Positions 18,705-29,545 of a stretch of DNA of 64,000 bases are shown one piece after another. The stretch is from Atopomonas sediminilitoris. Lineage in GTDB: Bacteria; Pseudomonadota; Gammaproteobacteria; Pseudomonadales; Pseudomonadaceae. Under the pieces are notes generated by a model that had not been told where the DNA came from, made no database searches, and was given only the letters and a program-made list of their open reading frames with translations. The stretch lies in the NCBI RefSeq assembly GCF_022601735.1, contig NZ_JAKUMM010000006.1, positions 209,340 to 273,339 on the forward strand, read 5' to 3'. The position numbers were made by a program, and so were the translations under genes. The stretch's first letter is position 1. Each line of letters begins with the position of its first letter.

Positions 18705-20375
18705 CTAAATCGAAAGAGCCGGTACCACACTGTGTAACTGTCGATGACAGTTGGGATGCAGCAACTCCAGATTTTCCAGCTCATTACCTCCGCCCTTGTG
18801 CCGCTCGACGATGTGGTGGATGTTCCACCCCGTATCGAACGTGATCAGTTGCTTGCACATAGGACAGCGCTTGTTCTGGGCAATCCAAAGCTTCAGCGTT
18901 TTCCGTTTACCTTCGTCCGAGTTCCTCCAGGCGTATTCCAATCTTTCCTCGAAGTACATCTCGTCTGCCGGATCATACGGATTGGCTTCCCCTCTGATTT
19001 TGGTATGCCGCTTGATCGGGACATCGCAGGCATACAGCAAGGTGGTCAGTTTCCCGCTGGGATGAATTCCGGAAAATACCCAGCTGCGTGATCCCACGCG
19101 TTTGAAATATTTTCCCTTGATCCAGCGTTTGCAGCGATTCAGATGTCGCCGCCTGCACCACCGCCATAGCAATTTCCAGATCCTGTAATCCACATAATTG
19201 AAGGTCTGCTTCGCGACCACCGGCCTGTGATAGTTGGCCCACCCCCGAATGATGGGGTTGAGCTTGTCTATCAGTAAGCTAGCCGGCAGCGTTTTGTTTC
19301 CATCAATCAGTGCCTTCACCTTCGCCAAAAATGCCTTTACGTTCTTGTGGGCTGGCTTTATCAGCAGCTTGTCACCGTACTTGCGAGCATTCTGGCCTAG
19401 GAAGTCGAAACCTTCCGATACGTGCGTAAACAACGTCTTCTCCGCCGCAAGGCTCAACCCCCGCTCCGCCATAAAGACTTCAACGATAGGCTTAACCTCA
19501 TTCTCCAGCAGCTCTTTCGAGATGCCAGTGATGACGAAGTCGTCCGCATAGCGCACATAGTTGACCTTGGTCTTGTAGCTGGCTTTGGTATTGCGTTGCC
19601 CGAATTGAGACTCGAGCACCTTTTCCAGACCATCAAGCGCCATATTGGCCAGCACCGGGGAGATGATGCCTCCTTGTGGCGTCCCCGCTTCGGTTGGGTT
19701 CAGTAGGCCGGATTCCATATACCCTGCCTTCAACCACTTCCGTAAAACCACCTTGTCCAGTGAGATATTGGTGATCAGCCAGTCATGGTTGATATTGTCG
19801 AAGCCCCCCTTGATATCGCCCTCCATTACCCACTGCGCAGAGTGTTTGCGACCGAGATTGACGAACAATTGCTCGATTGCGTCTGCCGTAGATCGGTAAG
19901 GACGAAAACCATAGGAGTTTCTGTCGGCTGTGGTTTCAGATACCGGTTCGAGTGCCAGCAGGTATAAGGCCTGCATAGCCCGATCCAGCATCGTTGGTAT
20001 TCCCAGCGGTCGGCGCTGACCATTCGCTTTGGGTATGTAGACCCATCGCAGTGGCCGGGGCTGGTAGCCCGTTCGCTTTAGCCGGAATATGGCTCCCCAC
20101 TTGCTTTCAGGTGTGCTCCAGGTTTCCCCATCGACACCCGGGGTCCTACGACCCCGGTTTTCAGTGACTCGTTTCACCGCCAATGCCTTAGCGGCAAATG
20201 AGCGAACCAGCATGCGCTGTAGGGCTTTCACCCGACGCCATTGTTGGTTCTTAGCTGCCTTCGCGATTCGTACCTGTAGCCCTCTCACCTGTCGATGGCT
20301 GGTTTCTCAGTCAATCGAATGCCAACTGGCTGTCAGATGGGAGGATGCAGGTACTGCTGTTTGTGCCGTACTCAT
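18705..20375 (-). pseudogene. ltrA: intron-encoded reverse transcriptase-maturase-HNH protein, interrupted by TGA at codon 23
   Basis: The minus-strand ATG at 20375 has GGAGG 8 nt upstream and opens MSTAQTAVPASSHL, then TASWHSID. Codon 23 is TGA (20309-20307), and the frame continues ETSHRQVRGLQVRIAKA to the stop at 18705, 556 residues in all. Related maturases, as I recall them, read SWHxI-N/D-W here, so TGG to TGA is the likely change. Beyond it everything looks whole: RT0 and fingers (about 60-160), FRPYRSTADAI, PQGGIISP, catalytic YADD (276-279), maturase domain X with INPII-like LNPIIRGWANYH (about 372-385) and a C-terminal HNH (CPMC 504-507, HHIVERHKGGG 520-530, HPNCHRQLH 540-548). An initiation at GTG 20288 would give 527 residues but lacks a ribosome site. 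Confidence 0.85.
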
Positions 20376-21390
20376 CTTGCGTTCCTCCAGAAAGATTTCC
20401 CGGAGGGCAGCAGACGCACGAGCCCCTTGCGGGGAGTGAGTTCACTGCCCCGTAAGGGATTTCTATTTGATAGATGCCCCCAGTTAGACCAGCAAACATC
20501 TCTTCTTGATGGCTTTACATGCCGTTTCGCGATCAAAGACCCGTCGGAAGTCAGCACCGTTTCCAGTCAGGGCATAACCCCTATCCAGTCCATTACAGCT
20601 TGGCATTCGCTTTTTCCGACATCCTTTGCCCGCATTTCCTTGGGCCTCCCTTGCGGTTAGCTTGCCTCTGCCATAACGGTCAGTGGCGAAAATACGGGTT
20701 TACCGAGTTCCATACCTGTCACAAGGATGGGTTAGGTCCTGCCTATTCACCGATGACTCAATGTCAGCGTGTCTCCAGATGTAAAAGAGACAACCAGTCA
20801 TGCACCATTTTGGTCGAAGCCTATCAGCAACTTTGGCTCCATGCGGTTGACGGTGTTTATCAGCAGTTCACTTACGTTGACCATACCAACCAGCCTAGCG
20901 TCGCACCCGCGTGTTGCTCGCAGGATTTGCATGGCGCCTCACGGCGACCACACACCACAGACATCGTGGGACTACATTGTCAGGAAGCTTCGCACCCCAC
21001 CGTTACCAGTGACGCACTATCCCTAGGCTACTTTTGGCTGAACAAAAGGTCTCATGCCCAAACACCTTGCGATATTCGAGCGAGACAATGACAGATACAG
21101 CTTGCGCCCTATAGAGAGCAGCCCAGCACATATCAAACAAGATCCCATGCAGGTTGCAGCCCCCGTCGGGGATATGCCTCTTGCAGGTAATTTTGAGAGT
21201 GGGTAACGCTCCAAATTTAAGGCGTACTTACCCTGTATTCGACACCTTGTGGGTGACCGAAACCGGGCTTTAGTGGCCCGGGATCGGGTTTTAATAGTGC
21301 TATTTTCTGCGGGAAAGTGGTCACCAAACCATGTTGGTGACCACCAGATGTAGCCCGCTAGGCTAGCTACCTATAGCGACTCTCGTCGCA

Positions 21391-21391
<1 letters not shown>
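20376..21391 (-). ncRNA. group II intron 5' ribozyme region (domains I-III), about 1.0 kb
   Basis: No protein of a known family is encoded here on either strand. The minus strand is rich in hairpins: GCGAC-GAGA-GTCGC at the very 5' end, an 11-bp stem GTGGTCACCAA/TTGGTGACCAC (about 21318-21342), CCGGGC/GCCCGG (about 21268-21286) and the EBS1 stem-loop. About 0.6 kb is usual before the maturase frame, so about 1.0 kb implies an inserted segment in domain I; EBS1 lies some 610 nt from the 5' end. A second GTGCGAC at 20906 was considered as an alternative 5' end. Confidence 0.75.
20771..20791 (-). other. EBS1 stem-loop of the intron
   Basis: Stem GTCTC/GAGAC enclosing TTTTACATCTG on the minus strand. 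TACATC (20783-20778) pairs in all six positions with the exon sequence GATGTA that ends at the 5' splice site, and the preceding T matches the A that begins the 3' exon. This identifies the insertion target from the RNA itself. Confidence 0.8.
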
Positions 21392-23049
<1,658 letters not shown>

Positions 23050-23078
23050 TTAAATCAGGGAAACAGGGTTGGGTGTGA

Positions 23079-23372
23079 TTACGCTTCAACCACAGCCAGA
23101 ATTTCGCTCTCGGCCATTACCAGCAGGTCTTCGCCGTCGACCTTGATGGTGTTGCTGCCGGAGTAGGGACCAAAGACCACTTTGTCACCCACTTTTACCG
23201 CCAGCGGACGTACTTCGCCGTTGTCCAGTACGCGGCCATTGCCCACTGCCACGATCTCGCCTTGGTTGGGCTTTTCAGCCGCTGAACCGGGCAGAACGAT
23301 GCCACCTGCAGTTTTGGTTTCTTCTTCGCTGCGGCGAATGACAACACGGTCATGCAAAGGACGAATTTTCAT
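23079..23372 (-). CDS. groES: co-chaperonin GroES (Hsp10)
   Basis: A 97-residue lid of the GroEL chamber. It reads [18 protein letters not shown], the mobile loop [18 protein letters not shown], and ends SEILAVVEA, all typical. ATG 23372 gives the usual length; the GTG one codon earlier is possible since GGGAG lies 7-10 nt upstream. It is followed by groEL after 44 nt and preceded by a sigma-32 type promoter. Confidence 0.98.
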   Translation of the reverse strand: MKIRPLHDRVVIRRSEEETKTAGGIVLPGSAAEKPNQGEIVAVGNGRVLDNGEVRPLAVKVGDKVVFGPYSGSNTIKVDGEDLLVMAESEILAVVEA

Positions 23373-23510
23373 CACTCGATATCTCCCAATGAATTGTCAG
23401 TGCCGGATACTCCGGCTGCACTGTCATTACCGGCCTAGTGCCGGAGTGACGCGCGAACGCGCCACGAATAATTGCCTGCGGTTAAAGGGCAGGACCTTGC
23501 GGTGTTTTAG

Positions 23511-23539
23511 AGGTGGGGGGCGATCAAGGGCATTTCAAG
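23511..23539 (-). promoter_or_regulatory. heat-shock (sigma-32) promoter of groESL
   Basis: On the minus strand a -35 element CTTGAAA (23539-23533) and a -10 element CCCCACCT (23518-23511) are separated by 14 nt, close to the RpoH consensus CTTGAAA-N11-16-CCCCATnT. It lies about 140 nt upstream of groES. Transcripts from it also carry the intron and its maturase. Confidence 0.8.
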
Positions 23540-23569
23540 GGCCACGGCAAAAAATATTGCGCGCCGCGC

Positions 23570-24052
23570 TTAATCCAGCCGCCGCCACTCGCCGTCTAGC
23601 GTATCCGGCGCATGTGACCGGCCTGACTCAAACGGCTGACGAGCAAAGCGCGACTCATCGGCGGTGAAGCTAGCGTTGGAGGCCGCCCCCGCTTGCTGCG
23701 CCCGCGCACGACGCACGCGCGCCAGCAGCCAAGCACCGAGAAAGCCATGACTGAATGGCAGCAGCAGCAAAACACCCAATACGTCGGTCATCAGGCCCGG
23801 CATGAACAGCAGCCAGCCGCCCAGCGCCGCGAGTAGGCCGCGCAACAGGGTTTGCTCGGGGAAATAACCTTGCGCCAGCTTTTGTTGGCTTTGCATCAGC
23901 GTGGCCAAGCCAGCGGTGCGCATAAACCACAAACCCAGCATGCCGCTGAGCACAATCTCCGCCAGCACCGGCCACACGCCCCACACCTGCCCTACTTGGA
24001 TTAACAACGCCAATTCAAGCAGTGGTAGGACTAAAAAAATCAACAGTGGCAT
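23570..24052 (-). CDS. fxsA: FxsA-family membrane protein
   Basis: A 160-residue inner membrane protein with four hydrophobic segments in the first 115 residues (PLLIFLVLPLLELALLIQVG, VLAEIVLSGMLGLWFMR, LLRGLLAALGGWLLFMPGLM, VLGVLLLLPFSHGFLGAWLL) and a polar tail. In E. coli excess FxsA relieves exclusion of phage T7 by the F plasmid protein PifA. GGGAGG stands a few nt before ATG 24052. It is upstream of groES on the same strand, as in other Pseudomonas. Confidence 0.88.
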   Translation of the reverse strand: MPLLIFLVLPLLELALLIQVGQVWGVWPVLAEIVLSGMLGLWFMRTAGLATLMQSQQKLAQGYFPEQTLLRGLLAALGGWLLFMPGLMTDVLGVLLLLPFSHGFLGAWLLARVRRARAQQAGAASNASFTADESRFARQPFESGRSHAPDTLDGEWRRLD

Positions 24053-24104
24053 GCATGCCTCCCAAGTAGTGATAAGGATTAGATGAGGGCTCGCGCGAGC
24101 AATA

Positions 24105-24815
24105 TCAAGCCCAGTCCGCGCTGCGCGCCATGCTCACCAATTGCTGACGCACGGCCAGCGGGGTATCGCAGTGCGCGGCAAACGGTAGCCGATGAATGGC
24201 GGCGCCAATGCGCAAGTGCATGCCGGCAGGGTCCAGCCCGACTAAGCTCACCGCTCCCGCTGGCAACTGTGCCACCTGCTGATAATGCGCCAAGGCCGCC
24301 TGATGATCGCTATTCATGTGCGTCAGCATGCCCTGCTCTGCTTCGCCGGCAAACGGATTAGCCTGCGCGACACTGTCCGCCTCGAGCCAATGAATGGCAC
24401 CAAAGCCTGCGATATAACGCCACGCCACAGGCGTTAAGCGCCAAAAGTCGAAATCATGCACGCGGTGATAATCGGCAGACTCGGGAAAGAAGCGGTAATA
24501 GCGCGCCGCGACCGCATCAACCTCGGCCGCGGCAACTGGCGCGGCATCCGCCAGCAGGGTTAAGCGCCCCGCATTCTGCACATCCTCGGCAGCGCGCGCG
24601 CCGATCAGCAACGAACAACGCGGATCGGCCGTCAGGTTATGGGTGTGCTGGGCTATGCGGCTGATCAAAATAATCGGCAAACCAGACGCATCTAAACAGT
24701 ACGGCGCGACCGAGCCGAACGGGTAACCGGCAAACTTTTGCGAATGGGTGCTGAGCACGCCTTGGTATTCCTTTTGAAGGAATTCTTGTGCATCCTTAGC
24801 CGCACTTTTACTCAC
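24105..24815 (-). CDS. HugZ/HutZ-like pyridoxamine 5'-phosphate oxidase-fold protein
   Basis: A 236-residue split-barrel protein. The N-terminal part ([19 protein letters not shown], then [22 protein letters not shown] and [11 protein letters not shown]) is the FMN-type barrel; the C-terminal part ([22 protein letters not shown]) matches DUF2470 seen in heme-utilisation proteins of the HugZ/HutZ family. Those bind or degrade heme, but Pseudomonas members are poorly studied. The start is GTG 24815: AGGAG lies 7 nt upstream, and the longer ATG-started frame from 24971 crosses the divergent gene's promoter. Confidence 0.8.
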   Translation of the reverse strand: MSKSAAKDAQEFLQKEYQGVLSTHSQKFAGYPFGSVAPYCLDASGLPIILISRIAQHTHNLTADPRCSLLIGARAAEDVQNAGRLTLLADAAPVAAAEVDAVAARYYRFFPESADYHRVHDFDFWRLTPVAWRYIAGFGAIHWLEADSVAQANPFAGEAEQGMLTHMNSDHQAALAHYQQVAQLPAGAVSLVGLDPAGMHLRIGAAIHRLPFAAHCDTPLAVRQQLVSMARSADWA

Positions 24816-24926
24816 CTTATGACTCCTGCCTTTACGTTTGCGCAAAATAAGAACCGGTGCCGCACTTCTAGTCACAAGCACCCGCAGGCAGCCCTCTCTC
24901 CGCTTACCCACTGCGAGGTTACCCTT

Positions 24927-25685
24927 ATGAACCTGACCGACAAAGTCATCATCGTTACCGGCGGCTGCCAAGGCCTTGGCCGTGCCATGGGCGAATACCT
25001 CGCCGGCAAAGGCGCCAAGCTGGCCTTGGTGGACTTAAACCAAGAGAAGCTCGACGACGCCGTTGCCGCCTGCAAGGCCGCCGGTGGTGACGCTCGCGCT
25101 TACCTGTGCAACGTCGCCGACGAAGAACAAGTGACGCACATGGTGGCACAAGTGGCCAGTGACTTCGGCGCGATCAATGGCTTGGTCAATAACGCCGGCA
25201 TTTTGCGCGACGGCCTGACTATCAAGGTTAAAGATGGCGAGCTGAGCAAGATGTCGCTGGCGCAGTGGCAGTCGGTGATCGACGTGAACCTGACCGGCGT
25301 ATTCCTGTGCACCCGCGAAGTCGCAGCGAAGATGATTGAGCTGAAAAACCAAGGCGCGATCGTCAATATCTCGTCCATCTCGCGCGCGGGCAACATGGGC
25401 CAAGCCAACTACTCTGCAGCCAAAGCGGGCGTCGCCGCCGACACCGTGGTGTGGGCCAAAGAACTGGCGCGCTACGGCATCCGCGTGGCGGGTGTTGCAC
25501 CGGGTTTTATTGAGACGGAAATGGTCGCCAGCATGAAGCCCGAGGCACTGGAGCGCATGACGTCGGTTATCCCGCTGCGCCGCATGGGCAAGCCCGCCGA
25601 AATCGCCCACTCGGTGGCTTACATCTTTGAAAACGACTACTACACCGGTCGTATTCTGGAGCTTGATGGCGGCCTGCGCCTCTGA
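24927..25685 (+). CDS. short-chain dehydrogenase/reductase (FabG-like)
   Basis: A 252-residue classical SDR. NAD(P) motif [12 protein letters not shown] (residues 11-22), NNAG at about 88-91, catalytic Ser in [10 protein letters not shown] and YxxxK as YSAAK. Likely a 3-oxoacyl-thioester reductase or related alcohol dehydrogenase; the substrate cannot be deduced. ATG 24927 has GAGG 8 nt upstream. Divergent from the HugZ-like gene and closed by a strong terminator. Confidence 0.88.
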   Translation: MNLTDKVIIVTGGCQGLGRAMGEYLAGKGAKLALVDLNQEKLDDAVAACKAAGGDARAYLCNVADEEQVTHMVAQVASDFGAINGLVNNAGILRDGLTIKVKDGELSKMSLAQWQSVIDVNLTGVFLCTREVAAKMIELKNQGAIVNISSISRAGNMGQANYSAAKAGVAADTVVWAKELARYGIRVAGVAPGFIETEMVASMKPEALERMTSVIPLRRMGKPAEIAHSVAYIFENDYYTGRILELDGGLRL

Positions 25686-25746
25686 TGGCGAGCGGCGACT
25701 CTAAGCTGACGCTGCTGTAATCGTCGCCGCCGCAAGCGTTAATGCT

Positions 25747-25785
25747 AAAAAAACGCCACCTCGGGCAACCTGGGTGGCGTTTTTT
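25747..25785. terminator. intrinsic terminator between SDR and DUF481 genes
   Basis: Arms AAAAACGCCACC and GGTGGCGTTTTT around a 12-nt loop, with A and T tracts on both sides. It serves the SDR gene and, on the other strand, the DUF481 gene ending at 25825. Confidence 0.9.
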
Positions 25786-25824
25786 ATAGCGCGTGACGGC
25801 AGGCCACTAGGTGCCCGCCGCGCA

Positions 25825-26850
25825 CTACCAGCCGACGCCCACACCGAGCAAGTAACGTTTCTCGGTATAGGTTTCCTCAAGGCCGCGCACTTGGTCGAAC
25901 TCAAACAACAACGACAAGCGCGCCCAATCGTTAACTCGGTAACGCAGCCCTGCATCACCGCGTGTGGCGTAATCCACCTGATCGGTGAACGGAAAGTGCA
26001 CCACCCCCGTGGTGGTCAGCTCAAAGCGGCTGCCCCACAGCACTCGCTTGTAGTCCCAGTTCACGCTGCCGGTATCCAGCGACTCGCTCTCATGCTGGGT
26101 GACACCGAAATCGTCCTGCAATTTTTGGTCATAACGGATGCGATTCAGCTCCGCAGTCAAATCAAGACGCCCTAACTCGTTATCCCAAAACTGGTAACCG
26201 GGGCCGGTGCCGATTTCACGCTGGCGTTCTAACTCTTCAAACCTATCGCGCTGATACTTGTAACCGGTGGTCCAAAACCATTGCTCGGTGATGAAGCGGT
26301 CGAGGCTGTACTCCAGCGTGTAGTTGTCTTCTTTCTTGACCTGATTTTCGGTTTCGTATTCGGTCTCAAGGTTAGCCCGATGACGCCAACGCCCGTGCTC
26401 TAAGCGATTGGTGCCTTTGAAGCGCAGTTTGTCGCTGTCATCTTCTTTGCGCTTCATATCCAAGCTGCCATCGATGTTGCCTTCCCAAAGGAAATCCTCA
26501 ACAAACGGTTTTGGCGTCATCAACTGGGTGATGCTGGCCAATGGCACCGCGCGCGGCGCCTCGCCATTAACCAAACGCACCATACCTGGACCGGCTGCAT
26601 CTAACTCTTTGCTGCGCTCAAGCTGGTCCACACCTTCTTTGACCAGCAACTCTTTACTGGAACTGAGCGTTTCGACGTCGCTCCACTGGATATGCAAGCG
26701 CCCTGCGTACGGCGTGCTGAACACCAAAATCCCGCTATCGAGCAAGATCACCTCGCCGCTCAGGCGGTCACCATTATTGAGCCACACCGTATCGGCAAGG
26801 CTGTGTGCCGCGCCGAACGCTAGCCAAAGCAAGAAAAAATACCGCACCAT
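25825..26850 (-). CDS. DUF481-family outer-membrane beta-barrel protein
   Basis: A 341-residue exported protein: signal peptide (MVRYFFLLWLAFGAAHSLA), a short SH3-like part TVWLNNGDRLSGEVILLDSG, and a C-terminal barrel with alternating strands such as HRANLETEYETENQVKKED, YSLDRFITEQWFW and the terminal YLLGVGVGW ending in an aromatic residue. DUF481 members resemble a salt-stress-induced outer membrane protein. ATG 26850 follows GGGGG; the frame upstream of it is not conserved. Divergent from the ATL gene by 40 nt. Confidence 0.82.
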   Translation of the reverse strand: MVRYFFLLWLAFGAAHSLADTVWLNNGDRLSGEVILLDSGILVFSTPYAGRLHIQWSDVETLSSSKELLVKEGVDQLERSKELDAAGPGMVRLVNGEAPRAVPLASITQLMTPKPFVEDFLWEGNIDGSLDMKRKEDDSDKLRFKGTNRLEHGRWRHRANLETEYETENQVKKEDNYTLEYSLDRFITEQWFWTTGYKYQRDRFEELERQREIGTGPGYQFWDNELGRLDLTAELNRIRYDQKLQDDFGVTQHESESLDTGSVNWDYKRVLWGSRFELTTTGVVHFPFTDQVDYATRGDAGLRYRVNDWARLSLLFEFDQVRGLEETYTEKRYLLGVGVGW

Positions 26851-26890
26851 GCTTACCCCCAAAAACTGGCGGCCATTATCCAATTCGCCC

Positions 26891-27217
26891 ATGCAAAAGC
26901 CACTACCGTCTGCCGGCGACGAGCGCCGCACTGCACTATTTAGCGTCCTCGGGCACATTCCCGCAGGTCGCGTGTGTACTTATGGCCAGCTGGCCGAACT
27001 TGCCGGACTTGGCCGCGCCGCACGTTGGGTAGGGCGCACGCTCAGCCAGTTGCCCGACGACACACGCCTGCCGTGGCATCGCGTGGTCGCGGCCGGCGGG
27101 CGCTTAAGTCTGCCGGCCGGTAGCGAATCAGGCAGCGAGCAGCGCCAGCGCTTGGCCAGCGAAGGCATTGTGCTGCGCAATGACAAGGTCAATCTGCGCC
27201 AGCACGGCTGGCCCTAA
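26891..27217 (+). CDS. alkyltransferase-like protein (ATL)
   Basis: A 108-residue protein like the C-terminal DNA-binding domain of O6-alkylguanine-DNA alkyltransferase: VLGHIPAGRVCTYGQLAELAG, RAARWVGRTLSQLP and LPWHRVVAAGGRLSLP. The active-site PCHR of true alkyltransferases is PWHR here, the defining feature of ATL proteins, which recognise O6-alkylguanine and recruit nucleotide excision repair without repairing it. Start ATG 26891 gives the typical length. Confidence 0.9.
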   Translation: MQKPLPSAGDERRTALFSVLGHIPAGRVCTYGQLAELAGLGRAARWVGRTLSQLPDDTRLPWHRVVAAGGRLSLPAGSESGSEQRQRLASEGIVLRNDKVNLRQHGWP

Positions 27218-27264
27218 GCCCCCGCAAGCAGCTACAGTGCGCGCTGCATTTGGATGAGCACCGC

Positions 27265-28584
27265 ATGACGCAAACCACTTGGCGCGAAGCCGCCCGCACC
27301 TACCTCACGCCCTCTGCCTTAGCCTTGCTCGCGCTCGGTTTTGTTGCCGGCCTGCCTTACATGTTGGTGTTCTCGACCTTGTCTGTCTGGCTGCGCGAAG
27401 CCGGCATTGCCCGTGAGCAAATTGGCTTCGCCAGTCTGATTGGTTTGGCCTATGCCTTTAAATGGGTGTGGTCGCCGTTACTCGACCATGCTCGCCTGCC
27501 TTTATTACAACGCTTAGGCCGTCGGCGTTCGTGGTTATTGCTGGCCCAACTGTTGGTGATGGCGGGGCTCGGCGGCATGGCCTTGTTTGACCCGAAAAAT
27601 GCGCTGCCGGCGCTGATCACCCTTGCCGTGCTGGTTGCCTTTGCCTCGGCCACGCAAGACATCGCCATCGACGCTTACCGTATCGAAATTGCCGATGACA
27701 GCCAGCAAGCAGCGCTCGCCGCCACGTATATGACTGGCTATCGCGTCGCCGTGTTGATGTCCGGTGCGGGCGCACTGTTCTTAGCCGAAGGTTTTGGCTC
27801 CACCGTCGACAGCTACTCCGCCAGCGCTTGGCAAAGCACCTACCTGATTCTGGCGCTAATGATGGTGCCGGGCGTCATCACCACCCTATGGATTAAAGAG
27901 CCGCCAGTGGCACTACCCAGCCGCAGCGAACAGCGCAGCGCGCAACAATGGTTGGAGCAAACCATCATCGCGCCGTTTGCCGACTTTATCCGGCGTTACG
28001 GTAAGCAAGCGGTGCTCTTGCTCGCCCTCATCGCCACCTATCGCCTGTCCGACACGGTGATGGGGGTTATGAGCAACGTGTTTTATATCGACTTGGGCTA
28101 CAGCAAAGACACCATCGCCAGCATCAGCAAGGTGTTCGGCTTGATCATGACGCTGGTCGGCGCTGCCGCCGGCGGCCTGCTGATCGCCCGTTACGGTATT
28201 TTGCCGATCCTCTTTGCCGGCGGTTTATTCAGCGCGCTGACCAATCTGCTGTTCGCCTACCTTGCCCACCTAGGGCCCGACACGCTGGGCTTGATCATCG
28301 CCATCAGCGCCGACAACTTCTCCGCCGGCATGGCCAGCGCGGCGTTTATCGCCTATCTCTCCAGCCTGACCAACGTGCAGTTTTCCGCCACGCAATACGC
28401 GCTGTTTAGCTCGTTCATGCTGCTGCTACCGCGCTTAGTCGGCGGCTACTCGGGGGTGATGGTCGATGCGCTGGGCTATATCGAGTTCTTCTTGCTCACC
28501 ACGCTGATGGGCATCCCTACTTTGCTGCTCATCGTGTGGCTATGGCGCCAAGGCGGAGCCGAGACAACCCGCGCCAAGCCTTAA
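27265..28584 (+). CDS. ampG: AmpG-type muropeptide permease (MFS)
   Basis: A 439-residue MFS transporter with about 12-14 membrane helices importing GlcNAc-anhydro-MurNAc peptides for murein recycling and beta-lactamase signalling. AmpG features: LALGFVAGLPYMLVFSTLSVWLRE-type first helix, FKWVWSPLLDHARLP, RRRSWLLLAQL, and ATQDIAIDAYRIE. ATG 27265 is preferred over a TTG at 27250. The order ampG, then mscS and yajQ on the opposite strand, agrees with P. aeruginosa as I recall it. Pseudomonas can carry a second AmpG-like permease, so orthology is probable rather than certain. Confidence 0.85.
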   Translation: MTQTTWREAARTYLTPSALALLALGFVAGLPYMLVFSTLSVWLREAGIAREQIGFASLIGLAYAFKWVWSPLLDHARLPLLQRLGRRRSWLLLAQLLVMAGLGGMALFDPKNALPALITLAVLVAFASATQDIAIDAYRIEIADDSQQAALAATYMTGYRVAVLMSGAGALFLAEGFGSTVDSYSASAWQSTYLILALMMVPGVITTLWIKEPPVALPSRSEQRSAQQWLEQTIIAPFADFIRRYGKQAVLLLALIATYRLSDTVMGVMSNVFYIDLGYSKDTIASISKVFGLIMTLVGAAAGGLLIARYGILPILFAGGLFSALTNLLFAYLAHLGPDTLGLIIAISADNFSAGMASAAFIAYLSSLTNVQFSATQYALFSSFMLLLPRLVGGYSGVMVDALGYIEFFLLTTLMGIPTLLLIVWLWRQGGAETTRAKP

Positions 28585-28594
28585 CCGCCCCTTA

Positions 28595-28635
28595 AAAAGC
28601 AACAAGGCCGGACAATCGCCGGCCTTGTTGCTTTT
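28595..28635. terminator. bidirectional terminator between ampG and mscS-type genes
   Basis: Perfect 17-bp arms AAAAGCAACAAGGCCGG and complement around ACAATCG, with A/T tails on both strands, placed between two convergent genes. Confidence 0.92.
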
Positions 28636-28647
28636 CAACACTGGCGC

Positions 28648-29472
28648 TTATTGCGCCTGATGCACCACCCGCTGCGGGAAGGGAATCGACAATCCTGCCG
28701 CCTCAAGCTGCTCTTTGCCTTGTTCGATAAAGCCAAACATCACATCCCAATAGTTGGGCGTATCCACCCACACTCGCAGCTGGAGATTCACTGAGCTATC
28801 GGCCAACTCCGTGACCCACAGCACCGGCTCTGGGTCTTGATGCACGCGCGCATCCGCCTTGGCCATGCTCAGCAGCACAGCCCGCGCCTGCTTGATGTCA
28901 TCGCCGTAATCAATCCCAAACGGAATATCCACGCGCCGCCGCGACTCACGCGAGTAGTTGGTGATGGTGCCGTTGGACAGCGCCCCGTTGGGCACCACGA
29001 CGACCTTGTTGTCGCCGGTTTTCAGCACCGTGTGAAAGATCTGGATTTGCTCGACAACGCCGGCAATCCCCTGCCCTTCGATAAAGTCCCCCGCTTTGAA
29101 CGGGCGAAATAACAAGATCAGCACGCCGCCAGCAAAGTTCGACAAGCTGCCTTGCAGCGCCAAGCCAATGGCCAAACCCGCAGCACCGATGGCCGCGACA
29201 AACGAGGTGGTTTCGACCCCGATCATGCTGGCCACGCTGACGATCAGCAGCACCTTGAGCACGATATTGGCGAGGCTGGCGATAAACCCATGCAGGGTCT
29301 TATCCACCGCCTTCATGGTCAGCAATGCGGTAATGCGCTTGCTCAGCTTATTGGTCAGCCACCAGCCCAACACCAAGGTCAGCAGGGCTAACGTCAATTG
29401 GCCGCTGTAATGCATCACCACCGGCAACCAGGCGCTGGATAGCTCCAGTATTTTTTCCCATTCCGCTTGCAT
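28648..29472 (-). CDS. small-conductance mechanosensitive channel, MscS family
   Basis: A 274-residue channel subunit. Three N-terminal membrane helices (about 20-40, 60-85, 90-115); the pore-lining TM3 carries AIGAAGLAIGLALQGSLSNFAGG, the glycine/alanine pattern of MscS. The beta domain follows (FKAGDFIEGQGIAGVVEQI, VVVPNGALSNGTITNYS) and then the alpha-beta C-terminal domain. It releases osmolytes on hypo-osmotic shock. The length is close to E. coli MscS. Confidence 0.9.
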   Translation of the reverse strand: MQAEWEKILELSSAWLPVVMHYSGQLTLALLTLVLGWWLTNKLSKRITALLTMKAVDKTLHGFIASLANIVLKVLLIVSVASMIGVETTSFVAAIGAAGLAIGLALQGSLSNFAGGVLILLFRPFKAGDFIEGQGIAGVVEQIQIFHTVLKTGDNKVVVVPNGALSNGTITNYSRESRRRVDIPFGIDYGDDIKQARAVLLSMAKADARVHQDPEPVLWVTELADSSVNLQLRVWVDTPNYWDVMFGFIEQGKEQLEAAGLSIPFPQRVVHQAQ

Positions 29473-29503
29473 GGGTTCTCCTCAATTTTTATCCACTAAA
29501 AAG

Positions 29504-29532
29504 ACAAGAGGCCCACGGGGGGGCCTCCTTGT
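29504..29532 (-). terminator. terminator of yajQ
   Basis: Arms ACAAGGAGGCCC and GGGCCTCTTGT (one bulged base) on the minus strand, followed by TCTTTTT. It lies between yajQ and the mscS-type gene, so the two are probably separate units. Confidence 0.75.
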
Positions 29533-29545
29533 ATTCACGCGCGGG

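Noticed and set aside
20894..20906. A second GTGCGAC on the minus strand as the intron's 5' end
   Set aside because: It would leave only about 120 nt before EBS1, too short for the required parts of domain I, and the exon bases before it (ACACGCGG) do not match EBS1. The outer site at 21391 matches perfectly.
20519..21091. A 190-codon plus-strand open frame antisense within the intron 5' region
   Set aside because: No recognisable domain and odd composition (rich in His, Cys, Ser, Gln). It lies in the structured ribozyme part on the wrong strand, so it is most likely a shadow of RNA structure constraints.
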